In this document: positions 56,671 through 64,000 of the stretch, piece after piece
Layout of the letters: each line of letters begins with the position of its first letter
How positions within the stretch are numbered: position 1 is the stretch's first letter
Origin: JANXQG01 sp963719885
GTDB lineage: Bacteria; Planctomycetota; Planctomycetia; Pirellulales; Thermoguttaceae
Length of the DNA: 64,000 bases
Assembly (NCBI GenBank): GCA_963719885.1
Contig: CAVRDP010000006.1
Coordinates: 335,587 to 399,586 of the forward strand
Direction of reading: 5' to 3'
The notes under the pieces: model-generated
What the model was told of the DNA's origin: nothing
Seen by the model: only the letters and a program-made list of their open reading frames with translations
The model's database searches: none
Made by a program: the position numbers and the translations under genes

Positions 56671-57465
56671 TTATCCTTCGACCGCTGATAAATCGTCCTT
56701 CCACTGGGGAGTTCGTTTTTGCAGGAACGCGGAAATCCCCTCTTGTGCGTCGTATTGGAGCGCGTTTTCGGTCATCAGGCGCGTGGCACGGTCGTAGGCC
56801 GTGGGCTCGTCCAGCGCAAGTTGATCGTAGAAGGCGCGTTTGCCCAAACTCACGATCGCGGCGCTGCTTCCGACAATCGCCTCGGTCAATTCCCGAATCG
56901 ACGCGTCGAGCTGGTCTGCCGGGACCACGCGATTGACCAGTCCCACGGCCAGGGCGCGTTCGGCGGTGATCGGGAGGCCGGTCAGCAGCATCTCCATCGC
57001 CACTTTCGGCGGCACCGCGCGCACCAGCGGCACCATCGGAGTCGTGCAGAACAGGCCGATCTTCACGCCGGGCGTGGCGAACTTCGCCTCGCTCGCCGCC
57101 ACGGCCAGGTCGCAGGTCGCCACCAGTTGGCATCCCGCCGCCGTGGCCATTCCCTGCACGCGGGCGATGACCGGCTGGGGAAGCCGCCGAATCTGTTGCA
57201 TGACTCGTGAACACCGCGCGAAGAGCGTCTGATAGTCGGCCTCGGAGCGGCCCACCATTTCGCTCAAGTCGTGTCCCGAACAGAAAACCGCTCCCGCGGC
57301 GCCCAGGACCACGACGCGCACGGACCGGTCCGCGGCGATCTGATCGAGCGCCGCCCCAAGTTCAGTCAACATGGCCTCGGACAGGGCATTTCGCCGATCG
57401 GGCCGATTCAACGTCAGCCGGACCACCCCGGCCTGAGATTCCACGATCAACATCAGGTCTTTCAT
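56671..57465 (-). CDS. Enoyl-CoA hydratase/isomerase family protein (ECHDC3-like)
   Basis: Crotonase-fold protein, 264 residues. Oxyanion-hole regions FCSGHDLSEMVGRSEADYQT and VIARVQGMATAAGCQLVATC; further FATPGVKIGLFCTTPMVPLV and RALAVGLVNRVVPADQLDAS. The pattern ATAAGCQLVA plus FATPGV.IGLF resembles the ECHDC3 subgroup. The two catalytic Glu of true hydratases are not both evident, so hydratase activity is uncertain. Start ATG at 57465 is one base after the sugar-porter stop (TAACAT arrangement), so translation is coupled to that gene. Confidence 0.88.
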   Translation of the reverse strand: MKDLMLIVESQAGVVRLTLNRPDRRNALSEAMLTELGAALDQIAADRSVRVVVLGAAGAVFCSGHDLSEMVGRSEADYQTLFARCSRVMQQIRRLPQPVIARVQGMATAAGCQLVATCDLAVAASEAKFATPGVKIGLFCTTPMVPLVRAVPPKVAMEMLLTGLPITAERALAVGLVNRVVPADQLDASIRELTEAIVGSSAAIVSLGKRAFYDQLALDEPTAYDRATRLMTENALQYDAQEGISAFLQKRTPQWKDDLSAVEG

Positions 57466-57466
57466 G

Positions 57467-58910
57467 TTACTCGATGCCCAGTTTGTGCTGAATCGCTTCC
57501 AGCGAGACACCCTTCGTTTCAGGCATGATCAACAAGACCCAAACAAGCTGCAAAACCATCATCGCGGCGTAGAAGGCGAAGGCGTATCCGCCGGAGGCCT
57601 CGGCAAACATGGGGAAGGTCCAGGAAATGGCTGCGGCCATGATCCAGTGGGTGAAGCTTCCCAGTGCCTGCCCGCGGGCGCGGACGCGATTGGGGAAGAT
57701 CTCACTGATGAAGACCCAGATCACGGCTCCCTGCCCGAATGCGTGCGAGGCGATGAACAACAGCAGGCTGACGAGCACGACCGTTCCGCCGGTCGCCACG
57801 GAGGCCGTAAGCGAAGCGGGAACATCGGCGCCGTCTTTCAATGCACGGGCTACCACGTTGAACGCATCGCCATAGGTGAAAAAGGCCCATGCGGCGCTGC
57901 TCAAGCTGACGATGTAGCCGAGCGAACCCACGACCATCAAGCGGCGGCGGCCGAAATGATCGATGATCAACATCGCTGCCATGGTGAAGATAAGGTTCGT
58001 GCCGCCCACGGCGATCGACTGCAGCAGCGCAGCTGTCTTTGCTCGCGCCGGCCATGCGGAAGATCGCCGGGGCGTAGTACATGAGTGCGTTAATGCCCGA
58101 AAGCTGATTGAAGGCGGCAATCGCCACGGCCAGCAGGATGGGCCTCAGATAAGCCTTGCTGAAAAAAGACTCGTCCGGCGTATGGTGCGCGACGTTGAGC
58201 GAGGCCTGGATCTCGCGGAGTTCGCCTTCCACATCCGCCGCGCCCAGGCGGCGGAAGACCGCGCGGGCTTCGTCGACCCGTCCACGCGCCAGTAGCCACC
58301 GCGGGCTGTTGGGCGTGAGGAAGAGCAGGAAGAAGAACGCCGCTGAGGGGATCGCCACGACACCGAACATCCACCGCCATTCATCCGCGCAAAAGTGCCA
58401 TTTGGCATTGCACTTGACAATCAGGTAATTCGAGAAGAATGCCAGCAGGATACCGACGACGATATTGAACTGCGTGACTGCTACCAGCCGTCCGCGGACC
58501 GCGGCCGGCGAAATCTCGGCAATGTACATCGGCGAAACCACCGAGGCGCCGCCGATGGCCAGCCCGCCCAAGAAGCGGAAGAAGAGAAACGAGCCCCAGT
58601 TCCAGGGAAACGCGCTACCCAAGGAGGAAACCACGTATAGCACGGCGATCGCGATCAGCACGCTCCGCCGGCCGCAGGTATCGGCGGGACGGCCTACGAC
58701 GATCGAGCCGATGATCGTGCCGATGAGCGCCGAAGCCACCGTGAACCCCACCCAGAATCCGCCGGAAAGGCCCAGCCAGGCGCTGTCGAGGTGGAAAACG
58801 ACCTTCAGGGCATCGGTCGTACCCGAGATTACCGCCGTATCGAAACCGAACAACAGCCCACCGAGGGCCGCCACGAGTACGCTGCCGGCGAGATACAGAT
58901 TGACCTTCAT
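57467..58910 (-). CDS. Sugar porter family MFS transporter (frameshifted)
   Basis: Sugar:proton symporter like XylE/GalP, about 480 residues after joining. Start ATG at 58910 (MKVNLYLAGSVLVAALGGLL) with GGGAG upstream. Sugar-porter motifs: GRPADTCGRRSVLIAIAVLY (G-R-x-x-D-x-x-G-R-R), RFLGGLAIGGASVVSPMYIA, ARGRVDEARAVFRRLG and FNQLSGINALMYYAPAIF. Near 58045 the frame breaks after AGASKDS; removing one T gives ALLQSIAVGGTNLIFTMAAM, LIIDHFGRRRLMVVGSLGYI and MPETKGVSLEAIQHKL, the normal family C-terminus. Coupled to the hydratase gene. Confidence 0.92.
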
Positions 58911-59322
58911 GATCTCCCGATCATAACCGCCGGCGGCGGAGATGCAAGATGCCGGCCTCCGTGTAAACATTGCGCCGCAGGGCAATGGATATACCTTAGC
59001 CGGGGCGGATGGCGAGTCCGCCCCGGACCGCGTGACGCGCTTTGGCTTGCGCGTCGCAGCACCGAATTTTCAAAGAACGGTTCGAGCCTATCCGGACCTG
59101 GACTGTTTCGCGGTCCGCCAAAACATTCGTAAGTGCTTTTCCATGCAGCACTTACTTGGGGTAGACGCCTTCCGCGTGGTCCAGCACGGTGTGGTCCAAA
59201 ATCGAGGCCCTCATCCCATCCTCTGCCCTCTGCCAGCATGGTTGCGCGGCATCGAAGCCGCTATCCCATGCCACCCTGCTTCTTCTTTCATCCTTCATCC
59301 TTCATCCTTCATCCCTCATCCT
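58911..59322. other. Intergenic region with repeats
   Basis: Holds a partial duplicate of the end of the following gene (59174-59208), a CATGG/CCATG palindromic repeat (59233-59277) and a heptamer array (59286-59341). Confidence 0.6.
59233..59277. repeat. GGTGGCATGGGATAGCGGCT repeat, copy 1
   Basis: Nearly identical, in opposite orientation, to 60765-60808. Contains the GGCATCGAAGCC hairpin. Confidence 0.85.
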
Positions 59323-59341
59323 TCATCCCTCATCCTTCATC
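59286..59341. repeat. TTCATCC heptamer-like array
   Basis: Eight units of TCATCCT/TCATCCC. The 3' end of the HTH gene (stop and last codons) runs into it. Confidence 0.92.
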
Positions 59342-59859
59342 TCCTGGAACTGTTCGGCCTCGATGCCCACGAAATCAGGCTTTTTCTGCTCGCAGAAGAG
59401 CAGCGTCTTGCGGACGAGTTGGTCCAGCACGATGTGGTCCAAAATCGCGTCCACGTAAAGCAGTTTGTCCTTGAACAGGTTGAGCGTGCGGCGGGCCTCC
59501 ACGCGGGACCCCGTGCGGACCCACCGGTCGCTTAGCCGGCAATCGGGGAACAGGTTCCGGAAGGCGTTGTCGCATAGTATCCGCTGCACGTCGCGGTCCA
59601 GGCCCTCCAGGGCCTTGCGGTAGATCGTATCGTAGCGCTCGTTCAGTTTGTGGATCATTTCCATGGTCTCCTTTACGGATCGCGAGGCACATTCCCTCCG
59701 CAGCGAATTCCGCCAGCGGAGGACGGTCGTCTTTGGCACGCCGACTTTTTCGGCGACCTCCCGGCTGGTATGGCCCTCCAGGGAGAGCCGGGCGATCTCC
59801 GGCAGAAAGGCTTCCTTCCGCTCGCGGGCCTGGGCCAAACGTGAATTGGGTTCTCTCAT
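59323..59859 (-). CDS. Small helix-turn-helix protein
   Basis: A 178-residue soluble protein with a homeodomain/resolvase-type HTH near the N-terminus: LSLEGHTSREVAEKVGVPKT followed by TVLRWRNSLRRE. The rest is helical (MEMIHKLNERYDTIYRKALE, EARRTLNLFKDKLLYVDAIL). The shape, small HTH plus helical part, is like phage terminase small subunits, but no phage genes are nearby. Start ATG at 59859; no ribosome site seen. The last residues EMKDEG are encoded by a heptamer repeat. A second, slightly different copy of the ILDHIVLDQ region lies 240 bases downstream. Confidence 0.65.
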   Translation of the reverse strand: MREPNSRLAQARERKEAFLPEIARLSLEGHTSREVAEKVGVPKTTVLRWRNSLRRECASRSVKETMEMIHKLNERYDTIYRKALEGLDRDVQRILCDNAFRNLFPDCRLSDRWVRTGSRVEARRTLNLFKDKLLYVDAILDHIVLDQLVRKTLLFCEQKKPDFVGIEAEQFQEMKDEG

Positions 59860-60458
59860 GATTGTGTGTTGGTTGAGGGTTGAGGGATCAAGGATGAGGG
59901 ATGAAGGATGAGGCGGGGATGAAAGATGAGGGCTTTCCCCCCGGGGCATGTTTCGGGTTGTATTTGCCTGTCCCTTTCCGTTGGGTAGTTACGGAATAAT
60001 ACGAATTAGCCCGCGATTTGCTATAGTGGCAGTCGCTTCAGACGGCCTCGACGGGGCGTGAACGGCGCCGTAAGGCGTTGCCTGCCGCGAGGTTAGAGCA
60101 GTCCGAGAAAAACAGCGGATTGCCGGAGATTTGAACGGAAAAAAGACGTGAAAAGTCTCCCTCTGATGGCGGGTTTCATGTGCGCCGCGGGTCGTTTCAA
60201 GCACCGGCTGGAAGCAAGAGTATGTGCGTCGTGCGGCGTTTTCGTTCCGCTGGAAGGACGGGCGTTTACGCCCGTTTTCGGCTTCAGCCGGTAATCGGCC
60301 CGGCATTCATGCCGGGTTGGCCGAATGTCGCGCAACCTTCGTCCCGCTGTTTCGGCGTCTTTCGACCTGCCTCGCCCCGGTGTACCCGAACGCGTACACC
60401 CACGGCAAGCGCGCGACCGGCTTCCCGACTTCGTGTCGGACAGCGAGGAAGATGTGGC
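59860..60458. other. Repeat- and hairpin-rich region
   Basis: Holds a GGATGAG array at 59874-59932, then a row of short perfect hairpins: CGGGCGTTTACGCCCG (60259-60274, followed by TTTT), CGGCTTCAGCCG (60279-60290) and CCCGGCATTCATGCCGGG (about 60299-60316). No gene recognised. Confidence 0.6.
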
Positions 60459-60662
60459 ATGATGTACGAATTTCCTTCCCGGGCGGAACCTTTATCACAA
60501 GAGGACATTCTCGACGCGTGTCCTTTGTTGGTCTGGGAAATGCGGAAGCATTCCAGCGCCAAGATTGCGCGGGTGGCTACGGCACGCAAACTGGCGGAGA
60601 TATGTTGGAAACGGCTGCGTCGCTGGCAGCGGGAACAGAACCCGCCGGCGGCGTCAGCGTAA
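60459..60662 (+). CDS. Small uncharacterised protein
   Basis: A possible 67-residue protein starting MMYEFPSRAEPLSQEDILDA, then CPLLVWEMRKHSSAKIARVA and TARKLAEICWKRLRRWQREQ. It has GAGGAAG about eight bases before the ATG and a helical, positively charged C-terminus. I do not recognise it. It could be the remnant of a mobile-element gene, since it lies in a repeat-rich stretch. Confidence 0.35.
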   Translation: MMYEFPSRAEPLSQEDILDACPLLVWEMRKHSSAKIARVATARKLAEICWKRLRRWQREQNPPAASA

Positions 60663-60764
60663 AGGGCGAGACCTGCTGCTGGCGGCCGCGCGTATGCGTG
60701 CGTTCGCCTTCAGGCTGTCGGCGCCAAGGACCGGCGAATCAATAACTGTCGCAAGTCCGACACG

Positions 60765-60808
60765 GGGTGGCATGGAATAGCGGCTTCGATGCCGCGCAGC
60801 CATGCTGG
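60765..60808. repeat. GGTGGCATGGAATAGCGGCT repeat, copy 2
   Basis: Opposite-orientation copy of 59233-59277. A further GGCATGCCACCC half-site follows at about 60855-60870. Confidence 0.85.
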
Positions 60809-60897
60809 GAACGGCCGGAACTTCACCACATGCCTGCGCCGCGTCGGAGCGGCTTAGGCATGCCACCCCAATCTCGTCATCCCCACAACCGCGACAG

Positions 60898-61569
60898 TTA
60901 TTGATTCGCCGGTCCCACCGTCTCATGTAACCGCGGCGCGACTGGTTCCGCAGCCGGCCGTGCGACCGGCGGTCGCCGCAGCTCGCCCCGCGAAGCCTTG
61001 TTGGGATGTTCGATCTGATCGCGAAACATCTCCATCAGGCCGTCGATCTTCGCGCGGGAGAATCCCGCCGTCCGATAGGAGACGCCAACGTTCAGGTGAT
61101 CTCGAAATGTCGTCGGCGAAAGAACGATCGGAACATTGGGACCGGTTGGAACGCCGCGCTGGTAGTCCAGAATTACGTGGCGATTGGCGTGCATCCACGC
61201 GTCGCGCACCACCACGTTGGATATTCCGCCGCTCATCGGCAGCCATTTCCACATGAACTGCCGGCGGGCAGTCGCCGACAACCAGGGCCACACGCTATTG
61301 ATGAAATCATCGCCACTGGCAACGGCCTCGACTTCGGGCTGGAAGTCGGTTTCATGCCGGAACGACTGCCCGTCCGCCGACAAGTGGGCGATTCCCAGGC
61401 CATGGCGGCGAAACGTGGTTTCGACGGCTTCCGCGAGGTCGCCCAATCGAAGCGGTCCGGCGATCTTGTAGGCATGAACGGCGTTGTACGGATGGAGGCT
61501 GCTCCATTGCAGCATCACCTTCTGGAACGCATTCAGTCGTCCGCAAGCTGTCGGCGTTTGGCAAGTCAT
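60898..61569 (-). CDS. Short condensation/acyltransferase-fold-like protein
   Basis: A 223-residue protein. The start MTCQTPTACGRLNAFQKVML and the text AVHAYKIAGPLRLGDLAEAV, ETTFRRHGLGIAHLSADGQS resemble the N-terminal part of condensation or wax-ester-synthase type acyltransferases, and HLNVGVSYRTAGFSRAKIDG resembles their C-terminal strand. It is half the usual length, and the catalytic HHxxxDG motif is not visible, so it may be a truncated or degenerate relative. Start ATG at 61569. Low certainty about function. Confidence 0.5.
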   Translation of the reverse strand: MTCQTPTACGRLNAFQKVMLQWSSLHPYNAVHAYKIAGPLRLGDLAEAVETTFRRHGLGIAHLSADGQSFRHETDFQPEVEAVASGDDFINSVWPWLSATARRQFMWKWLPMSGGISNVVVRDAWMHANRHVILDYQRGVPTGPNVPIVLSPTTFRDHLNVGVSYRTAGFSRAKIDGLMEMFRDQIEHPNKASRGELRRPPVARPAAEPVAPRLHETVGPANQ

Positions 61570-61805
61570 GATAATCCCCACTGACGATCGAGTCCGGAAA
61601 CACGAGGGTCTTGACTGCCTCACCAACAAGCAGGTGTCACCAGCAACCCCGGCATTTCGTGAAGCAACTGTTGTGCCAGTGGAAAAAACGGAAATAGTCG
61701 CTGTTTTCGGCGAGCTAGCGATAGAATAGGTCGCCAACGATGCCAGGTGTCCGTTATATTTGCTGGGAAAAAACCGTTGCCCGTGATAGCGGGTGGGCGG
61801 GGTTC

Positions 61806-64000
61806 TCACTGAGGCGAGGCGGATCGTCGCAACCGCCAGAGTGTCTCCGCTGGGCCGGCCAACACCAGGCCCACGCGGAACGGCGGATATCCGGTGCAAT
61901 AGCCCCGCACCAACACCCGGTTCCAGCCACGGTGCAGCAGCAAGCGCTTGTTGGCGGCCGGATGCAAAGAGGCCTCGCCGGGCACCTCCTTGATTTCCCC
62001 GCGCAACACGAGTCGGCCGTTGAGAAACCACCGCAACATGGCCTGGGGATGGCCTTGGAACTGGAACTCCAACTCGGTGTCGTCCGGCACGTAGAGCCAG
62101 GTTGCGGCGTACCACACCTGCCCTGAGGGACCTAGCACGACGCGGTTGTCCAGATCGGCCACGGTGGCCGGCTGCCAACGGACCTCGTTCAACTCCGGCC
62201 AGTAGCCGCGGATCAGCTCGCCGCGGTAAACCGCGTCGCGGTCCACCTTGCCCGAGTCCGGCGGGTACGTGGCCGCTTCGCAGAACTCGCCCACGGCCTG
62301 CTTCCAATCGCGATCGGTGCCGGGCATCTTGCCGTTCGGATCGGCGGTGAATTTTTCCGCGCCCGGGCCGCCGAAGGGGCCACACACCAGCCAGTTGCGG
62401 ACCACGACGCCCCCTTCCACGCCCTGGAACTGGGCCGGCGCCCAGGACCCGGGATACAGGCGGGCCTCGCTCGGCTCGTCGTACGTCTCGCGGCTTGCGG
62501 AGCCGTCGGAGTTGGCCCACCAGAACTTGTTGTGGCCGGCCAAGGTCGCTTCGAAATTGACCATCGTCCGATACCCTCCGGCAAACGGCTGCACAAGCCG
62601 CGGTACGGCGGAGCGCGGAATTGCGGCCACGAGCACGAACCCTCGACTGTCGGCGTCCAGCACGTGCATCAGCTTTGCGCCGGCAATCGGGCCCACGTGG
62701 GCGAAGACCGCCTGCCCCACCGGCGTGCGGTAGATCTGCGGATGGGCCGCCCCCGGCCCCGACCACTCAGGATACAACCCGACGAACACCGGCTGCACGC
62801 GGCCGGCTTCCTCGCACAGCCCGAACACCAGTCGCACGTCCCCCGGGCGACCGGCAGTTGCTCGGATGGCCCGGGCGTCGGCATCGCCCTGCATGTAGAA
62901 GCTCAGCGTATCGGCAAGCCGATCGTGCGTGAAGATCCGCTCCGGCGCCGGCAGCGGTTTCGCCTGGAACTTTCTTCCCAAACGCGCGTGCCAGCGGAAG
63001 TAGAGATGCTCGGGATCGTACAGGCAGCGGACTTCCACCGTCTGCTCCGGATCGGCCCGAAAATTCACCGGCTCGCAGGCCTCCCAGCCCAGCAGGCTGC
63101 CGTCCAGAACGGCGCCGCCCAGGGCGGGCGCGAATCGCGCCACCCGCGCAGCGCCCGATCCACCGCGAACGCTGAGGGCGATTTCCGGCGGACTGGCGAC
63201 CTGCCGGGCCTGGAGTGTCACCGTTTTTGCAACGCTCGGCAACGGCCGCACCGGGTTCTCTTGCAGCGACCAGCCGCGGGCCTCGAACATCAGGGGCGTG
63301 TATTTGCCCACGGCAATATAGATCTTGCCATTGGCCCGGTTGGGAAAGACCGTGCCCGCGAAAAACTCGCCCGGCAGGCTGTAAACCCCGATCTCCGCCG
63401 GGCTGAACGAGCGACCATCAGGGAAGAGCGTATCAACGTACAGACCATCTTCGTCGTATAGCAAGATGCCGCAGCGCGACTGGTCGACGACGCTCAGCAG
63501 GCCGTTGATCGGTCGGCGGATGCGCATCGCGCCCACAATTTCACCCGGCCGAGCAATGTTGCCCATTGCGGCCCGGCCGGTCCGCCACTGCAGCCGGTAG
63601 CCGCCGGCGGCGTCCGGCACGTAGCGCGAAATCTTGTATTGGGCACCGTCGTTGGCACTGAAGCTCTTCCCGCCGCGGGCTTGCACGTAGAAACCCTCGG
63701 CCAGCGTCCCGTCGACCTGGCACCAGTCGCTGGAATAATCCTCAGCCAGCTCATTGCCGCCGTGGATCGCATCGGCCTTGCCCGCCATTCGGGCCGCGAA
63801 GACCGGGTCGGTCAGCAACCGTTGCCAGGTGCGGAAGATGGGGTTGCCGTGGGCATCGAAAGCTTCCGGGGCCAGCCGCCAGACATCGCGGCCGCCCTGC
63901 TGGATCGCCAGGAAAGACAGGTCCTCGGCCCAATTCTGGACGTGGTAAGCGAATATCCCTTCCGGCATCTCGCAGGGCCTGAGTTCTTTTTCATCGATAG
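61806..64000 (-). CDS. Large secreted-type protein, cut by window edge
   Basis: At least 731 residues; the reading frame stays open to the right edge (IDEKELRPCEMPEG upstream of the Met at 63968), so the start is outside. First part: beta-propeller-like text (YLVQWRTGR-type strands, INGLLSVVDQSRCGILLYDE). Middle: a probable CBM9-like module (GWEACEPVNFRADPEQTVEV, LYDPEHLYFRWHAR). Later RNWLVCGPFGGPGAEKF, a motif typical of planctomycete carbohydrate-related proteins, then WYAATWLYVPDDTELEFQFQ. It ends WRLRRSASPQ. Probably binds or acts on glycans; exact role unknown. Confidence 0.6.
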   Translation of the reverse strand, partial: IDEKELRPCEMPEGIFAYHVQNWAEDLSFLAIQQGGRDVWRLAPEAFDAHGNPIFRTWQRLLTDPVFAARMAGKADAIHGGNELAEDYSSDWCQVDGTLAEGFYVQARGGKSFSANDGAQYKISRYVPDAAGGYRLQWRTGRAAMGNIARPGEIVGAMRIRRPINGLLSVVDQSRCGILLYDEDGLYVDTLFPDGRSFSPAEIGVYSLPGEFFAGTVFPNRANGKIYIAVGKYTPLMFEARGWSLQENPVRPLPSVAKTVTLQARQVASPPEIALSVRGGSGAARVARFAPALGGAVLDGSLLGWEACEPVNFRADPEQTVEVRCLYDPEHLYFRWHARLGRKFQAKPLPAPERIFTHDRLADTLSFYMQGDADARAIRATAGRPGDVRLVFGLCEEAGRVQPVFVGLYPEWSGPGAAHPQIYRTPVGQAVFAHVGPIAGAKLMHVLDADSRGFVLVAAIPRSAVPRLVQPFAGGYRTMVNFEATLAGHNKFWWANSDGSASRETYDEPSEARLYPGSWAPAQFQGVEGGVVVRNWLVCGPFGGPGAEKFTADPNGKMPGTDRDWKQAVGEFCEAATYPPDSGKVDRDAVYRGELIRGYWPELNEVRWQPATVADLDNRVVLGPSGQVWYAATWLYVPDDTELEFQFQGHPQAMLRWFLNGRLVLRGEIKEVPGEASLHPAANKRLLLHRGWNRVLVRGYCTGYPPFRVGLVLAGPAETLWRLRRSASPQ

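Noticed and set aside
1890..58910. Programmed ribosomal frameshifting as explanation of the broken genes
   Set aside because: The break sites share no slippery motif or downstream structure that I can see and affect unrelated housekeeping genes; base-calling errors are simpler.
59286..59341. Heptamer array as CRISPR or origin iterons
   Set aside because: Units are seven bases with no spacers, and the same array occurs five times at gene borders, unlike an origin.
59323..59859. Prophage based on the terminase-like HTH protein
   Set aside because: No integrase, capsid or large terminase gene is nearby.
60459..60662. Transposase remnant
   Set aside because: The helical basic end is suggestive only; no catalytic motif or terminal inverted repeat pair could be defined.

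Overview
The window looks like chromosomal DNA of a planctomycete, probably in or near the Pirellulales. It is GC-rich. It carries a DUF1559 protein with a zinc-ribbon head, two BBP7-type outer-membrane barrels, a PEP-CTERM protein, a VWA protein with a long Gly-Met tail, a BioF2/CelD-like acetyltransferase, csrA, glgB/glgC and a GH127 enzyme. It is also full of short palindromic repeat families typical of this phylum. This placement is inference from gene content; no rRNA, tRNA, CRISPR array or intact insertion sequence was recognised.

Layout. 1-7.8 kb: 5' part of uvrA, then three surface or secreted proteins (two BBP7 barrels and one PEP-CTERM protein). 7.8-15 kb: SEC-C/TPR protein, ribD, a methyltransferase, a GT39-like membrane protein and a secreted two-repeat protein. 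15-24 kb: motA-motB, glgC, a polytopic membrane protein, a sodium:solute symporter with a small membrane partner, and protoporphyrinogen oxidase. 24-34 kb: rimI, an outer-membrane-like protein with 12-residue repeats, a short RsmA-like methyltransferase, csrA with a conserved-looking upstream gene, the BioF2-like acetyltransferase, GH127, a repeat-rich gap and the DUF1559 protein. 34-44 kb: housekeeping genes (nth, dcd, LON-domain protein, folE, FAD/Fe-S oxidoreductase, YkgJ-like, HU, small lipoprotein, pyrD, trpS). 44-52.6 kb: CPBP protease, NfeD, a class I amidotransferase, an RNase H-like protein, glgB and a PQQ-propeller protein. 52.6-64 kb: VWA/Gly-Met protein, the cluster sugar porter - enoyl-CoA hydratase - phosphate acyltransferase, a repeat-rich stretch with a small HTH protein, a short condensation-like protein, and a large partial secreted protein running off the right edge.

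Two features dominate. First, palindromic and short tandem repeats sit between genes, touch start and stop codons, and also lie in frame inside uvrA, ribD, two membrane-protein genes and a BBP7 gene, so they are translated as extra peptide. Second, about fourteen apparent single-base frameshifts interrupt otherwise normal genes. By my reading eleven of them need removal of one base. This points first to systematic insertion errors in the consensus, so every gene called frameshifted here may be intact in the organism.
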